64,000 nucleotides of DNA from Oscheius tipulae (Eukaryota > Nematoda > Chromadorea > Rhabditida > Rhabditidae). Shown here one piece after another: positions 10,279 through 22,585 of this stretch; the first letter of the stretch is position 1, and each line of letters begins with the position of its first letter. Made by a program: the position numbers and the translations under genes. The notes beneath the pieces are model-generated. The model searched no databases. It was given only the letters and a program-made list of their open reading frames with translations, and had not been told where the DNA came from. The stretch is taken from contig JASJZH010000004.1 of assembly GCA_037178975.1 (NCBI GenBank), positions 2,914,001-2,978,000 of the forward strand, given 5' to 3'.

Positions 10279-12423
10279 ATGGTTGCCTTCATCCCCGACA
10301 TGGTACAAATTAACATCTATGGACTCACCCTAGCCGAAGTTCTCAAAAAAGGAGCGAACATCCCACATTGGCTAGTAAGTTTCTAGAGTTCTTTTCATAA
10401 CTGCTTTTTAGGAATCGTTCGGAATTGGAGATTGTGTCGTTTTTGATGTCCCGAGAAGTGCTGGTCAAAAACAGCTGAGTCCCCAATACATTCGAAGTGT
10501 ATGATGTTTCTCATCCTAATTTCAGTTCAAATTTAGCCAATCACAAGCTTCAACTCGTCCATTCCGTCCTCCCGCACTGATTTACCGCCATACAACGAGG
10601 AAATAAAGATTGAGGAGCCGGATAACTTCGAACACGCTCCAGACAGTCCTGCCCGATGTTCCACACCGATCCAGAGCGACGCAGATTTGTTCAACTGTAC
10701 GATTAGTACTATCCATCAAGGTTTTCTTTTTATCTTTTAATCGCCATTTTCAAAAGATCGACAGGAAAATGAGCTGGACATGCGTACGATGGAGCCGATT
10801 TTGGAAGAGGTCGAGGATGAGCCTCTGACCGTCGACGAGCATACAATCGCTGAAGCCAAGCGTCCTGTTCTCCTGAATCTGTCGACATCACAATCTAACT
10901 TTTTTAAAACCCTCATCACTGACTCTGTCATGGGTAATGCGGCTTATCTTTTTGACCAAAATAGTTGTTCAGATGTCATGATCGACTTATTAGATGCAGT
11001 CGTGGAAGCTCAAGACAAGCCTTGTCCCTCAGTTGACGGTACGAGAAGTGTTTGGTCTTATCATTGTTCCAGAAACAGTTCCGGGTAACCTGACAGAAGT
11101 TGCTGACCAGTTCCATTCTGTTGCTCTGCAAGACACTTTGGGAGAAACTAGTTTCGACAGTGCAAATGGAGGTGAATCCGTGCTTGTGGAGAACGAAGAA
11201 GAGGCACCTAACAAGGAGCAGAGCCTGCCGGAGTCCGGTCATGCCTGTCCTGTCGACCAAATGGAAGTTTTGAACTCTTACCAGCAGAACTCTTTCGGCC
11301 GGGAAAGCTTCGGAGCTGCTTTTGACCAGGAAAACTTCGAAGATGCTGATTTCGATTATGATGGCGACTCTATGTTTAAAGATGCAGAAGGGCCCCTTCC
11401 AAATGAGAACAACAGAGTCGCCCAACCAATCGAAAACCCCGAGAAGATCAACCTGACCGGCATCAAAATCAATCTTGGAAGAGGAGGAAATCGTGGTCGC
11501 AATCCTGTTTCACAAGGTGATGGTCTTCGCGTCAATGTTGGAAGGGTAGGTGTTTCCTTCTTGAAAAATTACTCAGTTCCAGTCAAAGAAAGCAATAACG
11601 AAAGACACGACGATTGTAAGGTGTGGCCATAGAGTATGTTTCGTGTTTCTAGGTCACACAAAGGACGTGTTTAGGGTTGTACAACGACTCTGGTTCTTCG
11701 TCGTGGATATGGACGCGATCGTCTCCTCAATCATGCTAGAACACATTTGAATCTAGCCACGTGGAAGTGCATACACTGCGACTACGCTTCCCATTCCGAG
11801 CAAAATGTAACTCTTTTGATATGCAGAATGTATGGTTGTTGTGCAGGTTCGGTATCATCATCAAATAACACATAGAGGCGCCAAATTTGGATCGTGCAAG
11901 CAAGAATCTCTTGAAGATTTCAAGAGATTGCTCAAAATGTTCCGCGTCTGCTTCCCAGGTTGGGTATGTCTTCGTTCACCGGACCAACGGGTTTTACTTA
12001 CTTGCTTTAACTGAGTTGTTAAAGGAGCGCTGTCATTATGGGTGGACGGCCTAACACGTTTTCAAATCGGATCCCGCGACGAGCCTGCATCAAATCGCAT
12101 TTTTCGCTGCTAGAAGTCATAAAAATGTGTGTAAAGTACCTAAAAATAAAAAAGCTATTTGAGGGAAGTGCGTTGCGGGACCCGATTTGAAAACGCCTCC
12201 AGTCACCCACCCATAATGAGCGTCCTTTAAGCGATAGTGAAACCCGTTGGCCCTCTCTATATTCCAAACCATAGTTTGTTCGTTGCAGAATGCCAATATC
12301 CCAGTGTGCGACATTGATCCCGAATATCTTACTGAAGCCACAAGAAAATACAAGTATTTAGATATTGATGCTCTCATCAAACTCCAGAGGGTCAAGCGTG
12401 GAACAAATCAAAATTCTTCCTGA
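10279..12423 (+). CDS. C2H2 zinc-finger protein, intron carries a MITE
   Basis: Start at 10279 (MVAFIPDMVQINIYGLTLAE). The middle is long, acidic and apparently disordered. The C-terminal third contains a clear finger (WKCIHCDYASHSEQN then VRYHHQITH) preceded by a partial finger with LLNHARTHLNL. The last exon ends VKRGTNQNSS and stops at 12421. Probably a nuclear DNA-binding regulator. The join before the first finger (near 11,620-11,680) is uncertain because two acceptors are possible and the first finger's leading Cys is not recovered. The last intron (11964-12288) is 325 nt, about eight times the local norm, and contains the palindromic element at 12019-12230. Confidence 0.6.
12019..12230. 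mobile_element. Small palindromic element flanked by TTAA (MITE-like)
   Basis: About 212 bp bounded on both sides by TTAA. The ends form an imperfect inverted repeat of about 60 bp: ATTATGGGTG and GTTTTCAAATCGG on the left are mirrored by CGATTTGAAAAC and CACCCATAAT on the right. The centre of about 90 bp is not repeated. It sits in an intron of the zinc-finger gene and codes for nothing. TTAA flanks fit piggyBac-type target choice, but the inner ends do not look like piggyBac termini, so the superfamily is open. Confidence 0.65.
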
Positions 12424-12515
12424 GTGCTCGTCAAATCGTCTGTAATATCTTTAGTTTTCTTGTAAATTTATTGTTGCCAATTTCGAAATAGTATAGCTTC
12501 GTTATTTGTGCTCGC

Positions 12516-13466
12516 TTGATGTCTGGAGGACGTCCTTCGAACTCTTCCAATACTATTCCAACTGTTCCACCAACTACTGCTCTTCATGGTTCGTTCCCTA
12601 TCTCTCCCTCGAACAATCTAACAGTTTCTAAAAGTGTGGGTGGTCTGGCTCTGGGCTGTTGTGTAGAGCCGTCCTCGGTCATCTGGATGATGTTGACTCT
12701 GTTCACCATGACCGTCTTCCTCCTCGTTCTCTTCTGTGTTCTGACTGTAGCTACTCGATGGATTTACAAGCGTCGGATGACGAAGAAATGCGACGCCTTG
12801 AGAGCCAAATATCTACAGGAGGACAAGCAGCACAAAATGGACGAGATTAGGGCTAAGCGACTCGCTCTTCGGCCCATCCTGCCCTTTCGACCGAATCGCA
12901 ACGAGACGAAGATAGTGGAGACTCTCTTTGAGAGGAACATCGTCAATTTGAACGACGAGAAAGGAGCAGTTGGTCCAAGAAATCCGATGAAGATGGTTCC
13001 CAATGGAAAGCTGATGAACGATAGAAGAGTCTTCGCGACAAGAAATCCGACGAGAACGATTCCCTGCGATGAAGTGGACTGCGAGAGACTTTTCGTGACG
13101 AAGAGTCAGCTTTCGGGGAAGAAATTGAACAAGATAGACGATGAACAATTGGAAAAAACTCAAAAGGACGAAGAACAGAAGGACAGCTCGAAGAAGATGA
13201 CCAAAATGACCACGGAGACTATATCGGCAGACTCTTTCCTCACATCGAGAAGTCTATCCATGACACCGACTGGATCCGGTAGCCCATACGTGGCTGCTTC
13301 CTATGAGACTCCCTTCGAGACGAATGAGACGAGGGACTACCGTGGACAAGAAGATCCGACTCGACCAGTTTCGAGCGGATTCTCACATCTGCAAGCTGTG
13401 GCTAAGAAGAGTCTCCTATCCCGAATGGCCACCGAGACGCGGAGAGTTACGACGAATGTTCAATAG
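12516..13466 (+). CDS. Intronless single-pass membrane protein
   Basis: One uninterrupted frame of 316 residues; not recognised. A short Ser/Thr/Pro/Asn-rich N-terminus has possible N-glycosylation sites (NSSN, NNLT). One membrane segment lies near residues 55-80 (WMMLTLFTMTVFLLVLF...). The long cytoplasmic part is rich in Lys, Arg, Asp and Glu, then Ser/Thr. There is no signal peptide, so a type III topology is likely. The absence of introns is unusual here, where most genes have one every 100-200 nt. Confidence 0.62.
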   Translation: MMSGGRPSNSSNTIPTVPPTTALHGSFPISPSNNLTVSKSVGGLALGCCVEPSSVIWMMLTLFTMTVFLLVLFCVLTVATRWIYKRRMTKKCDALRAKYLQEDKQHKMDEIRAKRLALRPILPFRPNRNETKIVETLFERNIVNLNDEKGAVGPRNPMKMVPNGKLMNDRRVFATRNPTRTIPCDEVDCERLFVTKSQLSGKKLNKIDDEQLEKTQKDEEQKDSSKKMTKMTTETISADSFLTSRSLSMTPTGSGSPYVAASYETPFETNETRDYRGQEDPTRPVSSGFSHLQAVAKKSLLSRMATETRRVTTNVQ

Positions 13467-13545
13467 AATAACTTAGGATTATTAATGGTTCATTGGGTAG
13501 GCGGGAAACCGAGATAGACACATAAGGGGTGGGAGAAGAGTGAAG

Positions 13546-15092
13546 TCAGCTGGGAGGGTAGAATGCTCCAAAAGGTTTGTTCTCTTTGTCAGCAAGGAAC
13601 TTCTGGTTCAGCTGGGCATTAAGTTGCTCGATTTCCTGAACAGCCTGTGAATAATGTACAGAGAGCTGACTGACCGTCTGTTGGGCCGCGACTCTCGCCT
13701 GAAGACTTTGCTTTTCCATGAACAGCTTCTGCATCTGATGCTGAAGTTCTTGGTTATGCTAAAAAACATATTTCAGTTGCTTCTATTCACTCGAATACCA
13801 CAGTGAGCTGTTGCTTCTGAAACTGGAGATCCTTCTCCCTGGTGGATCTTTTCTTTCGAGACAACTTGGCTGCCTCGTTGTTCTTCGCCCTCTTCTGGAG
13901 ATACCTGAAAGACAAACGATAAGTTCAGAAGAAGAGACCACGGTCACACTCTCTCACTCTCACACTCATACTCAGTCTCTCTCTCAGTCTCACCACCTTA
14001 CCGGATGTCGGTTTAGAGAGTAAGAGTTTCAGAGAAGGGGTCTATCTGAAATGGATTGGAACAAGACCAGGGGGTCTTGAAAGGGGAAAGGTCTGGTCAC
14101 AAACTTGCTGTGTTCCTCAGGTGATCGATGTTTTTGACCCGGGTCCGAGGGCGGAGAACTCTCGTTCAGGACGGTCGAAATGTCGAGGAAGGAGGGATTC
14201 TGGTACAGTGAGCTGACTGGAGTACCGTAGTTGGGGAGCATAGAACCTCTGTAAAGACATTACTTGTTTGAGACGGTGCTCTCTTCCCGCGCACATCAAT
14301 CTCCCCGGATTACGGTAAGTAGCGATAATGGTCATTAGAGCACTTTTGACGGATCTTATCGCCTACGCAGATGGCGAGGTCGAGACAGAAAGGAGCCGAA
14401 AACAAAAGAGTGGAGAGATCCCGTTGGGAAGAGAAACTGGCTCCCTTTGGTAGGACATTTTGGTTTCTGGGGAAAGTACTGTAACATGTGGAAAAAAAGT
14501 TTAGAGAGAGCTCTGTTCCTTTTCTTCTAGTTCCTTTAGAAGGCCATCTTCTTAAAATAAAACAAAGAGGCTCACGTTATGGCAGTTGGATATGTCGGGT
14601 AGAAGCCGGAGTATTCGATACCATTGGAGTAGGCTGGCAGCATGGCTTGTTGCGTAGGTGGAGCGGTACCAGTTGCGCAACCGTCGCCTAAGAGCACAAT
14701 TGAGTGTGGTATCTGTCGTTGGGTGTGGCCCCAATGGCATCACGTCGTGCCGACTCTCTCACTATCGCACTCTCTCAAGGGACCATCGACATAGGTGGGC
14801 CTGTTTACCGCACTTGGAGAGGAGGTCAGCTCGTGCTTCGGACAAAAAGAATAAAGGAAGAGAACTCTTGATTGCGCCTTTGGCAGGTTCGGGTGATGGT
14901 AGGGATAGTGAGTGTTTAATGCAAGGTCAAAATTTGTGTGCGCTTTGACAAGGTTTCAGACAGGAATGAGGATGTTTCTGTCAAATACAACCCACATTCT
15001 ACTTGTTCCGAGACTATTCTTCCAAGGATCCGCCTCGAACCAATTGAAAACTCACCGACATAAGAGTACTGCTCGTCGTCGTAGTAGTGCAT
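13546..15092 (-). CDS. bZIP transcription factor, PAR/C-EBP-like
   Basis: Six exons: 15056-15092, 14576-14687, 14344-14478, 14105-14248, 13799-13904 and 13546-13758. All phases agree and give about 248 residues. The N-terminus (MHYYDDEQYSYVG, then Pro/Tyr/Gln-rich sequence) looks like an activation region. The basic region is RAKNNEAAKLSRKKR, matching the N-x-x-A-A-x-x-S-R consensus of bZIP factors; KNNEAAK and the preceding Tyr fit the PAR/C-EBP group best. A leucine-zipper coil follows, with a short tail ending FYPPS. The two 5' exons are less certain than the bZIP exons. Confidence 0.72.
13939..13995. repeat. CT-rich microsatellite in bZIP intron
   Basis: An impure (CT)n/(CTCA)n run inside a 200-nt intron of the bZIP gene. 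It lengthens the polypyrimidine content on the plus strand. No other structure is visible. Confidence 0.7.
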
Positions 15093-17872
15093 CGTCTCTC
15101 TCGAAGACCGACTGACTGTAAGGCGTTCCCTTTTTCAAATTTCACTTTGCGTGATACCCTCGGCTTACATGTTCGGATTAGGCATACATCAGGATGAGAC
15201 AATAAGGCTCACCGGTGTGACCAATGGCACCTGTTCTGTTTGCACAGGGTGCGAAGAGTCCTTCTCGACTATCCGAAAAGAGGACCTGCTGATGGGAAAC
15301 ACAATGTATATACTGTCATGGAAAGTATCTGGATTGAGAGGAAGGAGAACAACTTCTGAGAGAAACTCTCCGAAAACCGAGACAAGGCCCTAGTTCGGAT
15401 GTTGTCTCTGTATTAATCCACGCTATAACCCTGTCTTTTTGAAACACTTTTTAACTCTCTTTTTATTTTAAATTACCCTCGCTTCTGGGTGTTTCAGAAG
15501 TTTATATTGTCAAATAGGCAGTTACTTTGTGTGCACACTAATTGTTGACAGTTCAAGCGAAGATGAGTCTGTTGGGAAGATAGCTTCGTTTGGAGAACGT
15601 TGCAAATGTTAGGGTAGCTCGACTGGCAAAGAACGTGTGAACAGGTTGAAGTGGGATAGAAGGACTAGCATGGCTTAACAGAAGAGTATTGGAAACCGGG
15701 CAAAGTTCAAAGGAACGAGGTTATTATTGCCATTGAGCCCCAAGGGACGTCTAAGGCAGTCCCGAGCAACTCAGATTCGAATGCTCCAATCATTAGCCTG
15801 TGTTGTCGATCCGAGATTCGTCTTTGGAGAGACTCAAATCAGAATTAGAGACAGGGGTGCCGTCGAGGTGTAGAGAGATTGATTGTCGGAAATCACTGGA
15901 AAACTGTCATAGAGCACGATTGACGGTAACAAATTCTGCGGAAGTTCTTAGGCAAGAAGATCGACAGCTGACAATCTTTGAGAAAGGAATCCATGCGGTT
16001 TGTCTCTTCGATTTCCTTGCAGGCTTGAAACCTGCTCGAAACAAAACAAAAACGCACAAGTTGCACAAGTATTGCCAAACGTTATGAGACCGCGGACGTA
16101 AGGATATTGCAAGTGACTCGACTCGGGTCCGGTTCGAGTTGAGTCAAATGCCCTAAAATGGTGTTTCCACAACGGTTAACGTCCGATTTTCTCTTAGTTT
16201 AAGCCATGTATGTCCTATTCATATTCATTCACTACTTTATAAATGAAAAAGATCCCAATTTTTTAAATACCAGTCGGACCCGACTCGACTCGAGATTTTC
16301 GACTTGAAACACAAGTATAATTCTCATAAGTCAGTCGGAAGAATGTCCCACTGGTTTTGACTCAGAAGCAACAGCCTTGCCGTAAAAGTGCTGAGCCCCG
16401 GAGCTGAAAGCATTATTTGGAAGATTAGTCATGCCGGATTTCTCCTAGAAACTGCTTACTGTCGCGAGAATGTGGTCATGATACGGTTAGAAGGATGTGT
16501 CAATGTGAGGAGTGACTGGGCCTATGCCCAAAGAAAATCTACCGATCCAGACTGATGAGAACCTGGATGGTGGGTCATTGCTGAGTTGAATGGTTACTGT
16601 ACAGAAACAGTGAAAGTAACAGTATGGAGATAAAGACAGATAGGAACAGTAGCTGTACTAGTTTGACCAGTATGGGCAAAAATCTTTAACATTTATTGAA
16701 TCGATAAACAGAGATACTGGAAGTCGACAAAGATCTTGTTGAAGAGGTCTTCTCCTTGGTAGTCAATCCACTTGTTTTAGAGGTCAGAAACCGTTTCTAC
16801 CAATGAGTGTCATCTTCAGAAACAGGAGGATACGCTCAACATTTCCAGTATTGACGCTCGCCAGACGAACTCAGAGCAAGTTGGCGATCTTCTGCGGCTC
16901 CCTCAATATGCTACATGACGATCTGTGCGCTGAAAACTACTTTCTATCAAAACAAACATTGAACCTACGTTACAATAGTCGGTCATATAATGGAAAAGTG
17001 TCACACTCTGTCAGCGTATATTAACTTCTTCTAGAAACCGAGCAGAGTTCGAATACACCAAGTGGGCGATGGGCGCTAGCGCAAGGAAGCGGCACTGACG
17101 GCTTCTGAAACAAAACAAAAATAGATGGACCGTATTTCAACCTTACGCCATACCAGTTTAATTTTTGATGCCGAAAGGGAAGAAATCCCTGGCATGGAAA
17201 CGACCGCGAAGGGCGGAAAAGACGTTGTTTTTCATCCCTTATCGTCACGTAGCATATTCAGGGAGCAACAGAAGATCGCCAATTTGCTCTGAGTACCTGC
17301 TCCGGAGCCGTCCAAGGTTGCCATAAGCTTTTTCAGCTTAGCACAAAAACATCATTGTTTTAGGGCAAAAGAGACCGCGATAAGAAAAAGAGCAACCTCC
17401 TCCAATAAAGACTGCTTTCGAAACGATGAAGTCCATTCTTCAAGGGGACAAGAAACTCAGGCTCAGCGATCTTATGGAGGCTTTGTGAATTTGCCTATCG
17501 AGGCCTGTAGACAAGTCATGGTTTTCACGTATTTTATCTTGAAATAAATATACTACGTCTATGTTTTTCATGCCAATTGGCAATGGGCACTTGAATAGAG
17601 CGCATGAAAGGGCAATCACAAAAACCTGCCCACGAAACTTTTTCTATTCGCAAATGCCTGCCTCTTCATTTATTTTTTGACCTTTTTCTCGTGTTAGGGA
17701 TCATTGTTGGCAGTGTTTCATCTTTTTCATCTACCCGAGTGGAAAGCGTTTGCCAAAAAATATCCCGGGAAATACGAAAACTACAAATTTTGTCTTTTGA
17801 AAACTTGTGCCCTTCTCCCACTTCTCTGTTTCCAAATTCTATTTCTCGTCAAACAAATTATTGTTTCAGGTG
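15093..17872. other. 2.8-kb stretch with no recognisable gene
   Basis: Short frames exist on both strands, but none shows family residues, a consistent chain of phase-matched exons or gene-like codon use. It lies between the bZIP start (-) and the DIS3 start (+), so it should contain both promoters. A degenerate inverted repeat lies at about 16117-16290. Confidence 0.55.
16117..16290. repeat. Degenerate inverted repeat with GACTCGACTCG motif
   Basis: ACTCGGGTCCG near 16120-16132 is mirrored by CGGACCCGACTCG near 16273-16285. A local hairpin (GACTCGACTCG...TTCGAGTTGAGTC) lies beside the left copy. It may be the remnant of a small palindromic element; no target duplication is clear. Confidence 0.3.
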
Positions 17873-20800
17873 ATGGAGTTGAACGTGAAACAAAGTGGAA
17901 TCTGCGACAGGGTCCTTATCCCCGCTCACTTCAAAACTCGAGCTGGGAAAGTTCTAAAGGTTCGTAAAGTATTCTTCTCTGAATAAGCACGTCTTTTTCA
18001 GAGAGTAGCCGAAAGATATCTTCGAAATGATATCCCGTGCGGCTTGAAGAGCTGTAGCGAGTGCAGCCGTCTAGGAGCCAATACTTTGGCGATTTCAGGA
18101 CAACCAGTGCATTTGTCTATCCCAGAAGATCACGCTATTCTTGTGGATGCACAATGCTTCACACGCTTCTACGATATTTTTGATTCCGAGCTGATGAAGT
18201 AACCACATTCTTTCATGTTCAAATTCTTCGGTGTTCCAGAAATGTCGTGATCACGCAGAGTGTGTGGGAACATGTGCGAGACAAATCGACTCCAGCCTAC
18301 AAGAAGATGAACTCACTCGTTTACGAGGACAGATCTCCGCGTTTTTTTGTCTTCATGTCGGAGCTGCATCACAAAACCTTTGTTGCGCCGAAAAAGGGAG
18401 TCTCTGTAGATAGCAGGTACAGCTCAAACGACTCCTGTATTTGCTTATTTTCAGAATAAGCAAAATTCTTGTCAACAGTCAAAGGTATCTGGCCGCTCAC
18501 TGGAATAACAAGATGAATCCCATTTTGGTTTGCAGCGACCAGTCCGGAGTAGATGGACTGAAAGAGCACGGCGCCGAGGCCATAACACTCAAGGAGTATA
18601 TTTTAGGTTTGACTCAATTTTACCACTATTCTCTTGTTTTTTAGGCCTGAAGGATACGAAAAAGCAAGATCTGCTAGACAAGATGGCCGCGTACGAGCAG
18701 GGCGAAACTAAACAGTCTATTTTCGAAGAACATCTCACACATGAGGAAATTACAAATGGAATCGCTAGTGGAGAACTGAAGAAGGGCGTCTTCAGCGTTT
18801 CCCGTGAAAACTACAGAGAGGCGACTATTATTGTCGATCAGAATACGCTGACCACATGGTTTATACAGGTAACTCTTCCTGAAGATTTACCCATGTACTT
18901 GTTGTTAGGGCATAAATTGCAACAGAGCAGTCCATGGAGACACCGTGGCTGTTCAGCTTCTTCCCGAACGAGAATGGACTGCTCCGGAACGAGTCATCCG
19001 TCTGCGTGACGTCGAAGAGTATACCATGAAGGCCGATGAGGATATGGACGCTGCCGTCGAGGAGCCGGAGAAGAAGAAGCAAAAGCTCAACGCGGTTCCA
19101 ACAGCCAAAGTAGACCTTTATATATTGTCGTGGCATTTAGCAGTTTTCAGGTAGTTGGAGTGATCAAAAGAAATTGGCGTCCCTATTGTGGAATTCTTCT
19201 GCCGAGCGTGATCAAAGGAGCCCGTCGACACTTGTTCTGTCCCTCCGAGCGAATCATTCCTCGCATCCGAATCGAGACGGAACAAGCTGAACTCTTGGCT
19301 CATCAGCGAATCGTCGTCCAAATTGATCATTGGCCCAGAGACAGCAAATACCCGCTCGGGCATTATGTGAGAACGCTGGGCGAACTGGGCGACAAGGAGA
19401 CGGAAAATGAGGTGAAATTGGATACTTTCCTCACAATTACTTGTTCAGGTCCTGCTTCTGGAGCACGACATTCCGCATGCGCCCTTTTCGGAATCAGTTC
19501 TCGACTGTCTGCCTCGTGGTGACTGGACCCCGGACCTGAAGGGCTCCAGAAAAGATCTCCGTCATCTTGTCATCTGCTCTGTAAGCTCTTTTTTGAATGT
19601 TAATCTTAATGCTATTCTCAGGTTGATCCTCCCGGCTGTACCGATATCGATGACGCTCTCCATTGTAGAGAACTGCCAGACGGCCAGCTGGAAGTCGGCG
19701 TTCATATTGCCGACGTCACACATTTTGTTCGCCCGAATACTGCCATTGACGACGAGGCAGCCAATCGCTCGACGACTGTCTATCTATGTGACAGACGAAT
19801 CGACATGTTGCCCGGTCTGTTGAGCGGGAATCTTTGCTCGCTGAGAGGCGGAGAAGAAAGGTTGTCACTTGATAATATTTGCTACATAGTGGATTCAGAT
19901 ACGCCTTCTCTGTGGTCTGGAAAATGACAGCCAGTGGCGAAATTACCGATACGGTATTCCATAAATCGCTGATTTGCTCAAAGGCTGCCTTGACTTATGA
20001 ACGAGCGCAGGAAATGATCGATGACAGGAAATTGGTAAGCTCTCTTTGTATTGAGCAGAAAAAACGTCAATTTCAGAATGACGAGGTAACTCTCGGTCTC
20101 AGAGGTTTGATGAAACTCTCGAAGCTGCTGAAAGCTAAAAGAACTGCCAATGGAGCATTAACCTTGGCTTCATCTGAAGTAGATTTCATGCTATAACTTA
20201 AAAAGAACGACATATAGATTCGATTTGAAATGGACTGGGAGTCTCGAACGCCGAAGAAAGTCATGGAAAAGGCTCATTTGGATACGATGAGCATGGTCGA
20301 AGAGTTCATGTTGTTGGCCAACATTTCCGTTGCCGAGAAGATCTTGGCCGAGTATCCCGACTGTGCCCTTCTCCGTAGGCATCCGGTTCCTGTCGAACAG
20401 AGCTATAAACCTCTCGTAGAGGTAACTTTCATCGGTTGCGAGCGAAAATATTCAATTTCAGGCGGCCAAGAAGCGTGGATTCGAGATCCGGACTGACAGT
20501 GGAAAAGCCCTGGCAGACTCGCTCGATCGAGCTACGGACTCCGGCAACAAGATGATCAATAGACTGTTGCGAATGCTCACGACGAGATGCATGACGCAGG
20601 CCGTCTACTTCAGTGCCGGAACAGTCCCCCTTGAACAGTACCAGCATTTCGGACTGGCCACTCCCATCTATACTCATTTCACTTCTCCTATTCGAAGGTA
20701 TATTTTTTTCTGTTCAGAAACTGGAGAAACTCCAGATATGCTGATGTGATTGTCCATCGTCTCCTAGCCGCCTGTACGAAGTCGGACGATATTAGTGTCG

Positions 20801-21305
20801 GGTTGTTGAGCCAAATGAACGTTAAGAAAATAAGCACGAATATCAATTACCGGCACAAGAATGCTCAGTATGCTGGAAGAGCTTCCGTCCAGCTCAATGT
20901 CCTCACGTTCTTCAAGGGACGCGTGGAAGAAGCCGAAGGATTCGTCATGGGAGTTAGGAATAACGGAATACAGGTAATCTCAACCGTTTCCTTTCCAAAC
21001 GGAATATTCAGATCTTTGTGCCCAAATACGGACTGGAGAGTGTCATCGTTTTGCAACAGAATAAAGGCACTAGTATTGATATCGATCAGAGCTGTGTTCG
21101 GGCAGGCGACGTAATCTTGAATGAACTGGGTTCGAGTATTTCCATCCTCTCAAACAATAGGATTTCAGATCGCGTAATTGTGAAAATCAGACTGGATGAG
21201 AAGAATGTTCAACGACCTCGAATCTCGCTGGACCTCCTCCAGCCAGCTCTTCCTGGTCTATCTGTTGATTTCGACTTATCGTCGTCCGAAGGAGTTGGCG
21301 TTTAG
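17873..21305 (+). CDS. DIS3 / RRP44 exosome ribonuclease
   Basis: Start at 17873, just after a TTTCAG acceptor. The N-terminus contains [10 protein letters not shown] and [10 protein letters not shown], equivalent to the conserved DIS3 start. Order: N-terminal Cys motif (CGLKSCSEC), PIN domain (about residues 70-200), cold-shock domains ([16 protein letters not shown]), RNB domain with the catalytic cluster [15 protein letters not shown], and a C-terminal S1 domain. DIS3 is the processive 3'-5' RNase of the exosome. The RNB acidic residues are intact. In the PIN domain, by my alignment, two of the four metal-binding acids are replaced (His106 for human Glu97, Asn161 for Asp146), so the endonuclease may be inactive. 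Full length, stop at 21303. Confidence 0.93.
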
Positions 21306-21410
21306 AAAAAAAATGGTTGTTGAATTTGTTGTTGAAATAATAACGTTTATTATCTACAAGAAAAGGGAATATCAGAATTGGTTTTTCGTCATTGGACGTC
21401 GACTTGAGAG

Positions 21411-22263
21411 TTACTGTTGGTTATCACCAGATGCGTCGGTTGGAACGTTCTCGACATCGTCAGAATGCTTGTGGTCTAGTCTGTACAATTTCTTCTCCTT
21501 GGAAAGGGCGATGTTCTAAAATTTGGCTTTCAGGGAGGCTGGACAAGAACTAACGTTTTTCGAGTTTCTGTAGGCGCTAACGAGTTGTCCCTGTCCGAGT
21601 CCAACAAGCTCGGTAAGCGGATCGTAATTGTAGGGGTTCTTTATGGCCGTTTTCTCGCTCTGAAACGATGTTGAGACATGTGAAAATCAACAATTTCACC
21701 TGCAATGGATTAACCGGAACCCCGCCTACAAATTGAGGCTTTGGAGGATCGCTCTTGCGCTTGAACTTCATCTCTATATTGAGATTTTTATGTGGGAAAA
21801 AAAGAACGTACGTGTAGCCTGTTTCTCCTTCTTCTTGGCTACGGGAGGAGTCTCGCCAGGACTCAGAGGTCTCTTGCGGGGTCTTCCTCTTTTTCTGGGC
21901 ACAATTTCAGGCGTGGTCTCCAAATGTTCGATTTCTGGACTTTCGTCGGTCCAAATGCTACCGTTACTTTGCTGAGTTACATTGGGATCCAGCTCCTGGG
22001 ATGTATCGTTCTCCTAAAAACAAAATAATTTTATTCGGGTAAATATCGGCGTAATACCTGCACAACCTTCTCCGAGGTGTTCTCGTCAATTTCACCAATG
22101 GAATTCATACTGAAACGCAATTGTAAGCAACGAAAAGGAATGTCTTGAAAGAAACGGGAGGGCCAGAGACAAAAAAAAAATACTTTTGCCAAACTTGGTG
22201 ACCGTTTCGGCTGATCACTGTAGAACTCGTTACGAGACCACTTTGCGCGGGATTCCAAACCAT
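21411..22263 (-). CDS. Small AT-hook protein
   Basis: Exons with 37-45 nt introns give about 200 residues. The N-terminal half is acidic and Ser/Thr-rich. The centre carries an AT-hook (PRKRGRPRKRPL), which binds the minor groove of AT-rich DNA. The C-terminal half has FVGGVPVNPLQ and NPYNYDPLTELVGLGQGQL, which look conserved but which I cannot assign. The start at 22263 gives a longer N-terminus; an in-frame ATG in exon 2 (MNSIGEIDENT) is an alternative. It is tail-to-tail with DIS3, about 105 nt away. Confidence 0.6.
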
Positions 22264-22585
22264 GTAAATTTAACGATTTCTCCTTTCAGTTTGACCACGA
22301 GAACCATTGCAGCGGTTGTATTACAAAAGTTCATTAAGAGTCAATAATTGAGCACACTATAACACCATGCGACAACAATAAAACTTGTGCTAATAATTAC
22401 ATAGCTCTTTCACATAAAAACACTATACGAGTTGTACTGGAAATGGGTGAAATAGTAAGAGGAATGACAGGACAAGTGAATGACTAGTCTGGGCCAAAGC
22501 TAAGCGTGGGGAAAAGGCAGTAGGATGAGGTTTTGATTAATGCCTAATAGGGGGAAAACCCGGTAAAGCGCGATCACTCAATGAT

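Noticed and set aside
17704-17967. Frame with a hydrophobic segment just before DIS3 (LPEWKAFAKKYPGKYENYKF)
   Set aside because: It runs into the DIS3 first exon in another frame and has no family support; probably chance.
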